Counted from the stretch's first letter, positions 24,263-37,117 are shown. The stretch is DNA of 64,000 nt from Haematobia irritans (GCF_050003625.1 NC_134399.1:153878473-153942472); one strand, 5' to 3'. Program-made: numbers and translations. The notes: generated by a model from the sequence alone, not told the origin.

Positions 24263-25033
24263 AGTGGAGAGCAAAACCGAGTAAATGTTGACCACTTAGG
24301 AATACTTTATTTGCTTAACCCATTACACGCCAAGACCATTTAAAATAAAAAAAATTAAGGTCTTTTTTATATTTACACTTAACATCAGTTAAAAAATATA
24401 AAAAAAAAACATGTAAACAGAAAAGTGTCTTCGAAACTAAAGGAAAAAATGTTCATCAATTTAGTTTAGCCATTTTATTTCCATTCAGTTAAATTTTTGT
24501 GTGAAATAATTACTTGTTTCATTAAAAAAATCCTAAACTGAAAGCAGTTAGGAATAGTTCATTAACTAGAATAAGGCATGGCATTTTACTAATACTGTTT
24601 TCTTCGCTGGGTATAAGAATTTACTACTGAAAAAGAAAATTTTATTCACTGATAACAAAGCATTCGTAAAAATAAACAAAAACCGAACTAAAACCAAGTT
24701 TCCTCAAAATTAGTAAGATTTCTTATAAAATGATAATTCTGACTTCCTTTATTATATAAAGCTTATCATACATACGAATAACACTTGGCATAGAAAAATA
24801 TTTTAGTTCATTTGTACTAAGAAGTATTCAATCCTCTCAAAACTTAAGGAAACACACTTGTTAGAATATAGGAAAATTTCCTACATTTCTTTTATCTACC
24901 TGTAATCGATGTAATCGATGTGTTTGCGCGTGGGTTGTTTCTTAGTTGGAATTGCGTTGTTATGGTATACTGAGAGATTGTTAAAAATAATATAGTAAAT
25001 TAATATAATAAAAAACAAATAAAATATATAAAA
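24263..25033. other. AT-rich DNA; possible Tc1-like end
   Basis: TACAGTGGAGAGCAAAACCG at about 24261 resembles a Tc1-type terminal repeat but no partner was found. 24400-24890 holds AT-rich MITE-like DNA with AACTAAA/TTTAGTT inverted motifs. Confidence 0.3.
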
Positions 25034-27052
25034 TACTAGCGTAACCCGGCCCGCTTCGCTGCGCCTTCCGAAGCGTATTTGTAGGAACATTTTGCGTTAC
25101 CTTAGTCAACCATATACTTCGTGCTGAAAACAAATTCGAAAAGATTTGAATTCTTTCAAACAAATCGGACTACTTGCTTTTTCGTTTATAGGTACAAATA
25201 CGGCGGATATGCATATGTAAAACAGTTCGTTTTAAAAACTGTCGGGGAGAGGGTGTACCCTTTCCTCCAAATTTTTTAAATAATGTTCTGTATTCAAGTA
25301 GTTGGACAATCTTTTATATTTCTTGTGAATTTTAAGTGTGGTTTGCCAAGGAAAGGTATCCTTCTCCTCAACGTATCTGAATATTAAGCACTATATTATA
25401 ATACCATACATAGTATTACTGTTTCCCATCCAATAAATCGGAAAAAGCAAAAGTAGTAAAAAATTTTACCACATTAACATTTGCTAAAATGATGCACCCT
25501 CTACGTTGGCTGCCAATTTCATGTAATTTTAAGTTCTTTACTAAAAAGAAATCTGGCAGAAGCCTGTACAAAACTCATACAATTATGTACCGAGTTCCCA
25601 TTTACGGACAACCCTCTACTTTCAATTTAAGAAAAAATAACGGACAAAAGGGAATCCTCTCCCCACCTTCGCTCCACTCCGACCTGATATCGGACTATCA
25701 CGTACCCTATATTAATTTCACAACTAATCAATGGTCCCTATAAATTCTATAGAAGAAAATCGACAAAGTTTATTTCAATTTTCCCCTTCCCCAACCAGAT
25801 ATCGAAAAATCATATACTAATTTAAAAATCATGTATAAATTTAATCACCTCCTCCCACGTTCCCTGTAAATTTCAAGTAGATCGGAGATATTTAATTTTT
25901 GCTCTATTGTTTTAAAGGGACGTCACTTTCCCCGATACAATATCGACAAACACCGTGGTGAATAGCACCCCTAACCTTCCCTGAAAATTCTTGAAACTTT
26001 CCTTCAAGTGTGGGGCAAGGAAGGTTGCTCTTCTTCTTTTATAACTTTCCCCCACTTCCTTTGTAAATTTCAAGAAAACTTAAGAATTGTTGTTTTTTGC
26101 AGTTTTAGAGGAGGACCTCCTCCCCGACTAAATATCGAAAAGTGATGTAGCGTATCTTTTGTAAACGTCCCAGAAAATGTCAAGCAAATTATAAGCCTAA
26201 AGGGGCGGCCTCTCGTCCGTCCAAACATCACAAACTCAGGTATCAACTATTAATAATCGTAACCTCTCCCCAGTCCTCTGTAAATTTCAAGTAACTCGGT
26301 AAAGTTAAATTGTTTCTCTGTATGTACTTAAGAGAAGCGGATGTCTCCCTATGCCCTTTTATTTTTATTAGAAAATCAGGAACCATATATAAATTTCATA
26401 ACCTCACCTATTTTTTCTGTAAAAATTCAGTCGGGGGAGTTTAGTTTTGTTTTCACTGTAGTTTAAAAATAAAGTCGGTCAAAGGGGTGGTCCCCCTCCC
26501 CGACCAAATATCGAAAAATAATGTAGCGGATTTTTCAATGAAAATTTTCCAGCAAATCGCATAATTTTGTTCCAAGTTTCAAAAAGTATGGCAAGGGGGA
26601 GGCCCCCCTCTCCGTCCACATATGAAATCATCAGGTACCCCATATTAATTCCATAACCGCACCGCATGTTCTCTGTAAATCTCAGATAATTTAGAGAATT
26701 TTAGTTTTTTCACTGTACTTTAAAAAAAGTCGAACAAAGGGGAGGTCCCCCTCCGCCACCAAATATCGAGATATAAAGTAGCGGATCTTTGTCTAGATGC
26801 CAACCCCAACCTTCAATGAAAATTTCAAGCAAATTGGTAAACTTTGGTCGAATTTTCAAAAAGTCCGACAAAGGGGAGGTCCCCCTCCGCGACCAGGTGC
26901 CAAAAAATGAGGTACTCTATTTTCACCACATGAACGCCCCCTACGATCTCTGAAAGTTTCAAGTAAATCCGTTCAACCGTTTCGGAGCCAACTCGGAACA
27001 TACAAACAAACAATCAAACAAACATAAATTGAATTTTATATATATAGATTTG
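25034..27052. mobile_element. Unclassified interspersed repeat (ACTAGCGTAACCCGGCCCGC start)
   Basis: Starts ACTAGCGTAACCCGGCCCGC and ends GTTTCGGAGCCAACTCGGAA, ACAAACAAACA, TATATATAGATT. The interior repeats degenerate blocks about 180-200 bases long with AAAGGGGAGGTCCCCCTCC, CGACCAAATATCGAAAAAT and CTGTAAATTTCAAGTAA. Such ends are common in insect genomes; the mobility class is not decided here. No coding capacity. Confidence 0.6.
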
Positions 27053-27142
27053 TTATTTTAAATTAGTGAGAAAAATGTATAACAACCCATTCATTCGACT
27101 TCATTTTGGAATCTTCAATTATCAGGTAATATTCAGTGACGC

Positions 27143-27991
27143 CATAAGCGTAGGAAAGCCTCTGGGGAGGGGGCTTAGACCCCCCCAGAAAAATTTTAGC
27201 CCCCCCCCCCAGAAAAATTTTAGCCCCCCCCAGAATTTTAAACTCTATTTATAATTTTTTGAAAAAGCGTCGTCAAAAAGTAGAGAACATGTTCTTTTTG
27301 GGTCTAGAAGTGGTGCAAAATTGGCGGAGAAACAATGAATGTAATATGAACTTGTCGTAGGACAAACGTCCACCATTTCAACAGTCGTTGCAATGAATTT
27401 GCATCACTTCTTAAGGTGAGATCGGAATTCAGTGTTTTGAATGTGAATTAAAAAATTTTGTGATATTTCCCAAATAAATAATTTCTATATTGTTTTTATG
27501 ATTTTTAATGCATTCTGACGCTTGTTTGAAACGTTTTTCCTCGAACAATTTCAAAAATTATCGATTTTTCTATAATGGATTTAGCAGTTTTGTGGCAAAA
27601 TTTGAATAATTTGTACCAATTTATTTATTCTTACTCTTTTTTTAAACTATTTGAAAAAAAGGAAAACAAAAAATTACACATTAAAATATGAAAAAAAAAT
27701 CAAGTAAGAAAACTTCCTGTGTAGTTAAAATAATTGAGGACATTTTTGGAAGTACTTTTAAAGTTGTGCCTTTAGAACAACTCACAATTTGTTTGCTGGG
27801 AAAAGTGTGGAACTACTTTTAGTTGCTTTATTATAAATTAATTGACGAGTTATTTTGATGTCCAATTTTTTATTCAATTTTATGAAATAAAACATTAATT
27901 GAACCTATAAGTTCAGTCTATAAATTTTTAGCTAGGGGGGCTATAGCCCCCCCCCCCCCCCCCCTAGGAAAATTGTCTAGCTACGCTAATG
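27143..27991 (+). mobile_element. Non-autonomous hAT-like element, copy 1 (8-bp TSD AGTGACGC)
   Basis: Ends CATAAGCGTAGG and GCTACGCTAATG are inverted repeats. AGTGACGC lies directly outside on both sides (27135-27142, 27992-27999). Poly-C/G tracts (CCCCCCCAGAAAAATTTTAG, GGGGGGCTATAGCCCCCC) lie near both ends. The centre (about 27262-27800) is a TA-type MITE related to 2964-3848. Confidence 0.9.
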
Positions 27992-27999
27992 AGTGACGC

Positions 28000-28569
28000 T
28001 AACCTTTTGTGAAAAAATTGGTTTAGGATTTTTTTGTTTACATTTGTAGGTATTGAAATTGTAAATGGTGGACAAAATTGCTAGGCAGCAACTTTTTCAA
28101 AGTGAAAGGTACTAGAAGAAGAAAAAAATGTGTTTTAATATTTCAAGGCCAGTCGATGCTGTTGATTCTAAATAAATAAATATATTTAATATATTAATAA
28201 AACATTTCTTTTATTGAAGAAAAAATTGCTTATATAAATACATAAAATTGTATTTCAAAACGAAGGTAAGCAGTTCTAAATTTGAAGTAAAAGGTTTACC
28301 ACAAATACGTAAAATTTGTCCAAATGAATGAAAAAAGTTCAATAAAAACATTCCATATATGAATTCAATTCAGTTAAATTTTTTCATTCTGTAGTATAGT
28401 GGTACATAAATATAGAAAAATATTAACTAATATATAGAATGCAATCTACCTAATTTCTACGAAAATCACATCGTTCAAACCAATAAAAATGTCTTTGGCT
28501 CTATACGAAGTTCAACTTTCTTCACAATGAGTTCATTTTAACTTAAAGAAGGGGTCACTTTTTTCTGGG
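28000..28569. other. AT-rich DNA without gene
   Basis: No open frame or landmark until a MITE-like AAAGAAGGGGTCACTTTTTT end near 28545. Confidence 0.35.
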
Positions 28570-28965
28570 TGTACCCTGCACCACTTTGTAGATCCACATT
28601 TTCGATACCATATCAAATCCATCAAATGTGTTGGGTACTATATATATTTCCATATACATATATTTAAATCTGACTCGATCTGGACAAAATTTGTTAGACT
28701 TCTCTAGACTTGAAATTTAAGTCGGATAATGGGGTGGAACAAAATGTTAGTAAAACAATATGGGAAACATTTAAATCTGAAGCAATTTTTATGCAACTTT
28801 GCAAAATTGTATTTATGATTTATCGGTCGATAGATATGTATTAGAAGTATATGAAAATCGGAGTCATTTTACGAGTTTTCGACTTATCAGTGACGTATTT
28901 ACAAGGAAAATGTGGGTATTTTGGCCACTTTTGCCGAAATCAGAAAAAAACATATAGATGGGAGC

Positions 28966-30265
28966 CCTTTAGCGTAGCTATACAATTTTCCTAGGGGGGG
29001 CTATAGCCCCCCTATCTAAACATTTATAGACTGAACTTATAGGTTCAATTATTGTTTTATTTCATAAACAAGAATACAAAAATAGACATCAAAATAATAT
29101 ATAATAAAGCAACTAAAAGTAGTTTTAAAGGCACAACTTTAAAAGCACTTCCAAAAATGTCCTCACAAAGAAGTTAATTATATTAAATACACAGGAAGTC
29201 TTTTACTTCAGTTTTTTCATATTTTAATGCGTAATTTTTGTTTTCTTTTTTCAAGTAGTTTAAAAAAGAATAACAATAAATAAAATGGTAAAAATTATTC
29301 AAATTTTGCCACAAAAATGCTAAACCCATTACAGAAAAATCGATAATTTTTGAAAATATTCAAACAATCGTTTGAATGCATTAAAAATCATAAAAAAAAA
29401 TATAAAAATGATTATAAATTAATGTTTCTTGAAGCTCGAGGACTTTATAAATATTTATATAATTCTCACAAAAGGTCATCAAATAAAAAACGAATAAATA
29501 AAAATTATTTATTTGGGAAAATATCACACAATTTTTTAATTCACATTCAAAACTCTGAATTCGGATCACACCGTAAGAAGTGATGCAAATTTATTGCAAT
29601 GGCTGTTGAAACGGTGGACATTCGTTCTATGATGAGTTCCTATTACATTAATCGCTTCTCCGCCAATTTTGCACCACTTTCGGATCCAAAAAGAACATTT
29701 TAACTTCTTTTTTGGCGACGCTGTTTTGCAGCATTATTTAGATATTAATTTATGAAAGAATAGTTTTAATACCAATTACTATTTTTTAAATAAGATGACT
29801 AAACCAGACTAAACATATAATAAAGGAGCTTTACAGCCTGTTTATGTATGTCGAATGAGCTCTGTGGATCGACTAAAATGGAAACAAACAGCTGAATTTA
29901 TAACCAAAAAACAGCTGTTTCTATGCATTTCAGTCGATCGATTGAACTCGTTCGACATACAGAAACAGGCTGTTAGTTATTCAACTAAACCATAAGTTCA
30001 ATCACAGCTCTATTTCATAAATATCAAACTTCAAATATTGCCATAGGCAACTGCTACCACAACCCAAGTAATTCGATTGTGCGGTTGTATATCCTTCTTT
30101 AATTTTTATAAAAATGTAAAATCGTAATCCGATTGTGCGGTTGTATATACTTGTTTAATTTTTATAAAAATGTAAAATCGTAAATAGGTTTTCAAATTCT
30201 GGGGGGGGGCTAAATTTTTTCTGGGGGGTCTAAGCCCCCTCCCCAGAGGCCTTCCTACGCATACG
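28966..30265 (-). mobile_element. Non-autonomous hAT-like element, copy 2 (8-bp TSD ATGGGAGC)
   Basis: Reverse orientation of the 27143-27991 element with the same C/G tracts, the same internal TA-type MITE and TAGCGTAGC/CCTACGC ends. ATGGGAGC flanks it at 28958-28965 and 30266-30273. It is longer than copy 1 because of a further insertion region (about 29720-30190). Confidence 0.88.
29834..29972. mobile_element. Small foldback element, TTA duplication (Harbinger-like)
   Basis: Arms CAGCCTGTTTATGTATGTCG and CGACATACAGAAACAGGCTG face each other round a 70-base centre with CAGCTG motifs. TTA on both sides fits the 3-bp duplications of PIF/Harbinger MITEs. Confidence 0.55.
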
Positions 30266-30837
30266 ATGGGAGCTATATCTAAATCTGAACCGATTTCACC
30301 CAAATTTGGTATGCATAGTTACAATATTATTTCTACTCCCTGTGCAAAATTTCACGTAAATCGGATTACAACTTTGACCAATGAGTGCATATCGGACGAT
30401 AGATATATATGGGAGCTATATCTAAATCTGAACCGATTTAAACCAAATTTGGCATGCATAGCAAGAATATTATTTATACTCCCTGTGCAAAATTTAAAGC
30501 AAACAAAGGCATAACTCTAGCTTCTGGGGTCATACAAGTGCGAAAGATATATAGGAGAGCTATATCTAAAACTGAACCGATTTCTTCCAAAATCAATAGG
30601 GTTCTGACCCAAAACACATACTTGTGCCAAATTTGAAGTCGATTGGACTTAAATTGCGACCTAGACTTTGATTACAAAAATGTGTTCACAGACAGACGGA
30701 CATGGCTAGATCGACTCAGGGACCGACCCTGAACAATAATGCCAAAGATCCCATATGTCTATCTCGTCTCCTTCTGGGTGTTGCAAACATATGCACTAAG
30801 TTATAATACCTTGTTCCACAGTGTGGCGCAGGGTATA

Positions 30838-31179
30838 AAAACATAAAAAACAAAAAGAAACGTTGCCTAATTTAATAAGAAAGTTGTACTCAAGCGAGTA
30901 CAATGGCAGGGAATGGGTTAATAAAAACCGCCTATTGAACCCAATTGCAACAAAGTAATTTCATTTATACATTATTTCCTGATAAACAAAACTGTACATC
31001 CAGATAAATTATATACCTATACTAATGCATTTATTAAAATAAAATAAAAGTAAGTCTGAATCCCGTTTTGCACTTTATGCATAATACATTAAAATTAAAT
31101 GTCTTGCTATTTAGCCCATAGTCCTTTATTTCTAATTAAGGTTTTAACTTGTCTTGACATACTTCTATTAAATTGTTTA
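30838..31179. other. AT-rich DNA, probably 3' part of the Tc1 relic
   Basis: No gene. Position and composition fit the non-coding end of the Tc1 element, but no inverted repeat was seen. Confidence 0.3.
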
Positions 31180-31549
31180 TTATTTCTTTTGGAATATCCG
31201 ACTAATTTTGATGAACTTGGCTCTAGATCTCATCGCTATTTTTGGTGCTCTTTGCTGTAACCTAAAGCACCTTTTAACCAAAGACCATAAATTCTCAATG
31301 GGATTGAAATCGGGGCTTTGTGGTAGCTTTTTGAGCATTTTAGAACTGTGCTCCGACAACCGTTTCCTTGTTATTTTCTAAGTATGTTTGGGTTTGCCAT
31401 CTTTTTGAAAAACAATTTAATCCTAAAAGTAGGTGCAAAGCTCCACATACTCAGGCAAATTTGATTGCACAATGTCAAGGTAGTCTACTTTTTTCATGAT
31501 TCCTTATCACTAACCAACGGCCAAGTGTGTCACCATCCGCATACCATGA
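31180..31549 (-). pseudogene. Tc1-family transposase C-terminal relic
   Basis: Minus-strand reading gives LPQSPDFNPIENLWSLVKRC then FRLQQRAPKIAMRSRAKFIK and a TAA at 31180. SPDFNPIENLW is the region of the last catalytic residue (E) in DD34E Tc1 transposases. Upstream, a degraded FQKDGKPKHT corresponds to the second catalytic region, with several stops between. No terminal repeats identified. Confidence 0.85.
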
Positions 31550-32167
31550 AGCTTCTGGGTCGTGGTGAAATTCTGGGTCGAATTAGCCATGTCCGTCCGT
31601 CCGTCTAACTAACTCCCGAACGGAAAAAGCTATCGACTTGAAACTTGGCATAAGTAGTTGTTATTTATGTAGGTCGGATGGTATTGCAAATGGACCATAT
31701 CGGTTCACTTTTACGTATAGTCCCCATATAAACCGGCCCCATAGATTTGGCTTGCGAATCTTCTTAGAGAAGTAAATTTCGTCCGATCCGGTTGAAATTT
31801 GGTACGTGATGTTAGCATATGTTCTCAAATAACCATACAAAAATTGGGCTATATCGGTGCACAATTATATATAGCCCCCATATAAACCGATCGATCGCGA
31901 TCCCCAGATTTGAAATCCGGAGCCTCTGGGAGGAGCAAAATTTATCCGATCCGGTTGACGTAGTGTTAGTATATAGTCTCTAATAACCATGACAAATTTG
32001 GTCCATATCGGTCCGTAATTATATATAACCCGCATATAAACCGATCCCCAGATTTGACCTTCGGAGCCTCTTGGGGGGAGTAAATTTCATCCGATCCGAT
32101 TGAAATTTGGTACGTGTTCTAAGTATATAGTCTCTAACCACCACGCAAAAATTGGTCCATATCTGTC

Positions 32168-32400
<233 letters not shown>

Positions 32401-32510
32401 TCCTTATAAACCAATCTCCAGATTTGACCTCTGGAGCCTATTTGAAGAGCAATATTCATCCTATCCGGTTGAAGTTTTGTACGTGGTGTTACTATGCCAA
32501 AATTTGTCCA

Positions 32511-32930
32511 TACACACAAAAATTTTTTTTTGATTCAATCACCAAATTAATTGATCCAATTAAATTTTTAATTGAAATGTCTTCAATCACGAAAATGATA
32601 GTATCAATCACAGTTTTAATTGGGCATAGAAAAAATTCTTGATTAAAAAATTAATTGATTTTTTCAGTAAATTTCAATTAATTTTTTTCCATTGATTCAA
32701 TCAAAAATTTAATTGATGTTGATTGCAAAACTCAATTAATTTATTAATTAAAAAAGGTAACTATTTTTAATTACTTTCTGAATTGGCTCAGAGTTTTTAT
32801 TTGGATTAACAAATAGTTGTTTGAAATACATTTTTAATTAAAAATTAAAAAAAATCAGCACTTTTTTTTAACTGAATTAGTCTTCCGAATTTGATTAAAA
32901 AGTTAATTGTATCAACATTAATTGTAACAA
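32511..32930. mobile_element. MITE family Y, copy 1 (TTAATTGA-rich)
   Basis: ACACACAAAAATTTTTTTTTG start, then many AATTAATTGA/TCAATTAATT motifs able to pair with each other. A related element lies at 40515-40806. It interrupts an A unit between TTTGTCCAT and AACAACCATGCC. Confidence 0.6.
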
Positions 32931-33130
32931 CCATGCCAAACTTGGTCCATATCGGTATATAGTTATATAGCCCTCATATAAACCGATACCCAATCATACA
33001 AAAATTGGTCCATATGGGCTCATAATTATATATAGCTTCCATATACAGCAAACGCCACATTGTAATTCTGGCTATCTAATTACCGCGCAAAAGTTCATAT
33101 CGGTTCGTAATTATTTGTAGACTTCCCTAT

Positions 33131-33476
33131 ATATACATTTCTGAGAATTTAATAGTTTGAGGGGAAAAATGGAGTTCAAAATAGCAAGAATGCCTTTAGT
33201 TCGATACGAAGTTCAAGATGGGCGCATTTGTAGTAAAATTTACAAATTTAAAGAAATAATGAACTATTTTATGAGAAGTGCGAATTTAGTAAATCTTTTT
33301 GCTTTATTTGTGTTTAACTTTTCCCAGTTTTTTAGTTCATTTAACTAACGTATACAAACAATTATTAGAGTAAAGGAAACTTTTTCCAAACATAATAATT
33401 CCATGAACTAAAATCAAGTTAACTTGACTTGGCTTTAATGAAATAGATGGTTCACTTTTTTGAGTAAAGTTAATAC
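33131..33476. other. AT-rich DNA without gene
   Basis: A 63-codon open frame at 33157-33348 has no motif. TTTAGTTCATTT-type motifs suggest MITE debris. Confidence 0.3.
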
Positions 33477-34078
33477 ACTGAAAAAAATATTGTCGTGAGG
33501 TCAAAGATTTCATGTCTTTAAAATACGAATGCAAATTTTGCTTAGCATAGAAGACGCATTTCTCTAATATAAAGCTTTTTTCCTTGTCCAAAAGTCGATA
33601 AACTTTTCAATAAAGTCGTATTGTCCTTATAATTAAGTGATTTCACTTAAAAATGGATATCATAACATGAAAGAAAATATGTTTGGGCTAAGGTCAACTT
33701 GACTTTAATAATTCATAAAAAATCTTTAAATATAATGAAATTGTCTTTAAATTTGTTGTCTTTTTGCATCTTGAGTACAAAGCAAAAAATGATGCAAATA
33801 TAGGACATGTTTTTCAACACTTAATTTGAAAGATGTTTTTTACTTGATACATAGCTTAATTTCTACTGGAAGTCGAGTCTTAATTTGGAAAATAAAGTTG
33901 TCGTTAACTCGGTATTAAAGGATTTTAATACCATAAGAAAAAAAAGAGCTGAAAAAGCGAAAAATTAAAATTTGTTTCCTAGAAGCAAGTATATAAAACC
34001 CAAATTTAAAAGAGAATTGTATCTTAAAATTATCCTTACTTGTATTCTCCGCTTCTTTGGCTCGGAAGCAATACCAAG
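33477..34078. mobile_element. MITE family Z, copy 2
   Basis: CACTGAAAAAAATATTGTCG start and TCTTTGGCTCGGAAGCAATA end, about 600 bases, colinear with 16352-16962. Confidence 0.7.
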
Positions 34079-35737
34079 GATTCAACAATTAATCGCAATT
34101 CATTTTTAATTTGAGGTAATCACACTTAATGCTTATTTAGAGCATATAATCTGCAATACCCACCACCATGGGACGCATATAATAATTTCCATTGAAAACA
34201 TCTCCTAGTAATGTATTGTCATAACATATATAACATCACGACATTGGCTGAACTGGATAAAAAACATGCCCGGTTCCATAGATTTTGCTTTTATGCTAAT
34301 GATTTTGGTATAGATTCCGAGGCAAAGAAGCGGAGAATTGAAGTAAGTATAACTCTAAGACACAATACCCTTCCAAATTTTAGTTTATAGTTTTGCAATC
34401 ATGCAAAAGGAAGGACTTTTTGGTAGGATTCTTGTTTTCTTTCTACGAATCACCGAAGGAAAAATTGTGTTCCTATGTGCTTTAGATTAAATGTTGTAGG
34501 CTCTATAATTTAGTATTTAAAAAATACCGAATTTTGACCAATTTTTTTCCAAAACGGTAATTGCATTCTTTCTATCAGTACAATTTTTTTCTAGACTTCT
34601 TCCATTATATTTTTTTTTTTGTTTCTTTGAAACACTAAAAAGACGTATGTTTTAAGCTTTATATCGGCCAAGTAATATATGAATTATGTTCGGAAATCTA
34701 TATTTTGTTCCAAACCAAATGACAAACCTATTATATCCCCATCCTATGGTAGTGCATATAAAAATATGCAATATTTATGCTACAGCTATTCCAAAAGATA
34801 AATATAAACTTTAATGCAAATAGTTGCCTTTAAGGGTTGCTCCTATAAAACTTTATTCTACTGCAACATTTGAAAACTCCCTTAAGTGTGTGCCTGTCAT
34901 CGGTTTACCTAAGTTTTAAGACCAACCACACCTCCATATTCTCCGTGTATTCACCTTAGTAAGCAAAACCGATAAAGTTTTATTTGCAACATTTTTACCT
35001 TTAATGCAGCATCCAAGAACCCTTTAATAAACGGCCCCGTATAAACACCCAACTCACTTTGAAAAAGTTAAACTAGTGATGCCAGCAATCCAACTCTTAA
35101 ATTATCTTTCACAATAAAGAAATGACTTTTAAATAATGTCACACAACAGGGGAAAGGAACGTTGATACTGAGTGGGAGGCTATGGGTGAACTCTATCGAT
35201 ACGGCCTTCGGGGGGGAGGAACAATTCTCTCCCATATGACTCGTTGGTTTGTTTTTACACAGTCTACCCAACCACTTAAGTTTTAAAAACAATTTTCGTT
35301 TTGACTTTTTTTTGCGAAATGAAAGCTATGGCATAAAGAAAAAATAAAGACATCGGCAAAAAGTGCTGTCTTCATCATCATCAACAACATCATTGAATGT
35401 ATGTTCATTCGTTCAACTATTTTACCGCTCAATTGATTTTGCAATTTATATGCTCACATTACCTACCGATTGACTGGCGGAAGAAAAAAGACCAATTCAC
35501 TCTACTCTACGTACAAATAGAAGATTTCCCAGTATCAAGAGCCAAATCATCAACAACAACAGCGCAATTACAGTGTGGCTGATATGTATAGTAACCAATT
35601 TAAACGTTGCTATCATTTCTAAACCGCTCGTCTGATAGCTGACAGATTTATACTAGTGACAGTTCATTGTATTTTTTACAAGCTTACAAAAATATTTTGA
35701 TATATTGTATTCAGCAATTAAATTAGGCCTGACAGTG
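34079..35737. other. Mostly non-repetitive DNA without gene
   Basis: Contains two small C-family scraps (34157-34190 CACCACCATGGGACG; 34710-34765 ending CATATAAAAAT). The rest is of ordinary complexity. Short frames (minus 35068-35292, plus 35397-35582) show no motif. Confidence 0.35.
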
Positions 35738-36704
35738 TGTTGAACTCCGTTCCCCAACCTTTTTGTTTTTTATTAATTATTGAATATTTTGCCAATACCT
35801 AATATGCCAATTCTAAACCAAGTCACTTACTGCGCCAACTTTGGTGCCATTGATACTTCTGAACACAAACTTTCAAGTCTACAAGTCGATCTTGAGGACT
35901 TGGAGCGTCGTTGGCAGACTCTTACTTAGGTATACGAAGCTGAGATGGTTTCCGATTGTACTAAAACGGAAAAAGAGTCAATACATGCCAAGTTTAATGA
36001 GTCTATAAGGGCCTACAAAAAATGCAAAGCTTCAATCCTATCACGACGCTTCAGCTAGAGTGCAGATTACGGCTGCGGTGAAAACTAAATTTGACATGGA
36101 TCTTCCGAAGTCAACGTCCGTAAAAAAGTTGCACACTGTGTATGATCACTTGACTTCTTTAGCCGATCCTCATTTTTTCAACCCGTCCAATGTCGAAGTG
36201 GTAATTGGAAATGATCAACTGGCAAAAATACTTTTGGCGGACTTAATTCAAACGTCATCTTTAATGCCTATCGCCCTAAGCACCATTTTCGGATGGGTAA
36301 TCTCTGGAGCTTGTTCATATTGAGTTGCAGTGTTGCAAGGGCGGCGGCATGTTGAACTCCGTTCCCCAAACTTTTTGTTTTTTATTAATTATTGAATATT
36401 TTGAATATCTACATTATTGAATATTTTGAATTTAACGTAAATAATTGAATTGCCAATACCTAATATGAATTATTGTTATCGATACTTGAATTCAACCTTT
36501 ATGCGATAACCCTAAATTTTTTACTCAAAATGAATTTAAATGTTGTAAATTCTAAACCATAATGTCTGACTGACACTTCGTTTGTTGTAAAACTTCACTT
36601 GTGCTTCGTCATTGCCCTTGGTAAGCTGTCGTCATCCTGAATAAAGCCATACTTTGAATTCTAAAACTTATAACTTGCCTTTTGCTTCTTCTCTTTTTGT
36701 TACA
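35738..36704 (+). mobile_element. BEL/Pao LTR retrotransposon, internally deleted
   Basis: A decayed 5' LTR starts TGTTGAACTCCGTTCCCC at 35738. The 3' LTR starts with the same bases at 36350, after a purine tract (AAGGGCGGCGGCA), and ends ...TTTTTGTTACA at about 36704 (355 bp). Between them are a Gag-like part (35806-36058, with stops) and a piece of the protease region. Most of Gag and all of reverse transcriptase, RNase H and integrase are missing. No target duplication was found. Confidence 0.8.
36060..36323 (+). pseudogene. BEL/Pao protease-region fragment
   Basis: The frame includes VYDHLTSLADPHFFNPSNVE, VVIGNDQLAKILLADLIQ and LSTIFGWVISG. The last is the phrase found at the end of the aspartic-protease-associated domain in BEL/Pao polyproteins. 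It stops just before the polypurine tract, so the element jumps from protease to 3' LTR. Confidence 0.75.
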
Positions 36705-37117
36705 AAAATCTTTACATTTCCGAGAGTTCATCTTTATATACAGTCCACTAAAGGAAACACCTCACGGATTTGTACACAGTGTGATTGACATATATTTGGG
36801 TGGGAAATCACATGTGGTTATCGTTAGAGCCCTTTAGTTTTCTCGTTACTGTGATACTGGCAGTGTTACATCACGTTCAAAAAGTGGGCGAAAAAAAGTA
36901 CATAAAGACAATAATTTGGCCGGACCGAATCATACAATGGAAAGCATACAATAATTTTCTTTAAAACATATCTCCATAATGGATTGTCGTATAAACCATC
37001 ATGACTTTAGCTACGGATAAAAAATGATGCAAATTCGATTAACATCAGATAAATAGAAGATTAGAAGGAAAATTAAACGCCGTATAGAGATGACCAGAGA
37101 TGCCTTTTTCAAATATA
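36705..37117. other. DNA without gene
   Basis: TATACAGTCCACTAAAGGAA (36739) resembles a Tc1-like end but lacks a partner. Nothing else recognised. Confidence 0.3.

Larger units (their letters stand above)
28570..30837 (+). mobile_element. Family B element, interrupted by a hAT-like element
   Basis: TACCCTGCACCACTTTGTAG, TTTATGATTTATCGGTCGAT, then CAGAAAAAAACATATAGATG. It resumes at ATGGGAGCTATATCTAAATC, continues with ACTCCCTGTGCAAAATTTCA and ACAGACAGACGGACATGGC, and ends GGGTATA. The B element at 46.15 kb shows the uninterrupted form at this point. Confidence 0.9.

Noticed and set aside
24261..24290. Complete Tc1-like element starting TACAGTGGAGAGCAAAACCG
   Set aside because: No matching inverted end or transposase sequence was found downstream; kept only as a possible solo end.
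36060..36323. Host aspartic protease gene
   Set aside because: The frame lies between BEL/Pao LTRs and ends at the polypurine tract; it is a retroelement fragment.
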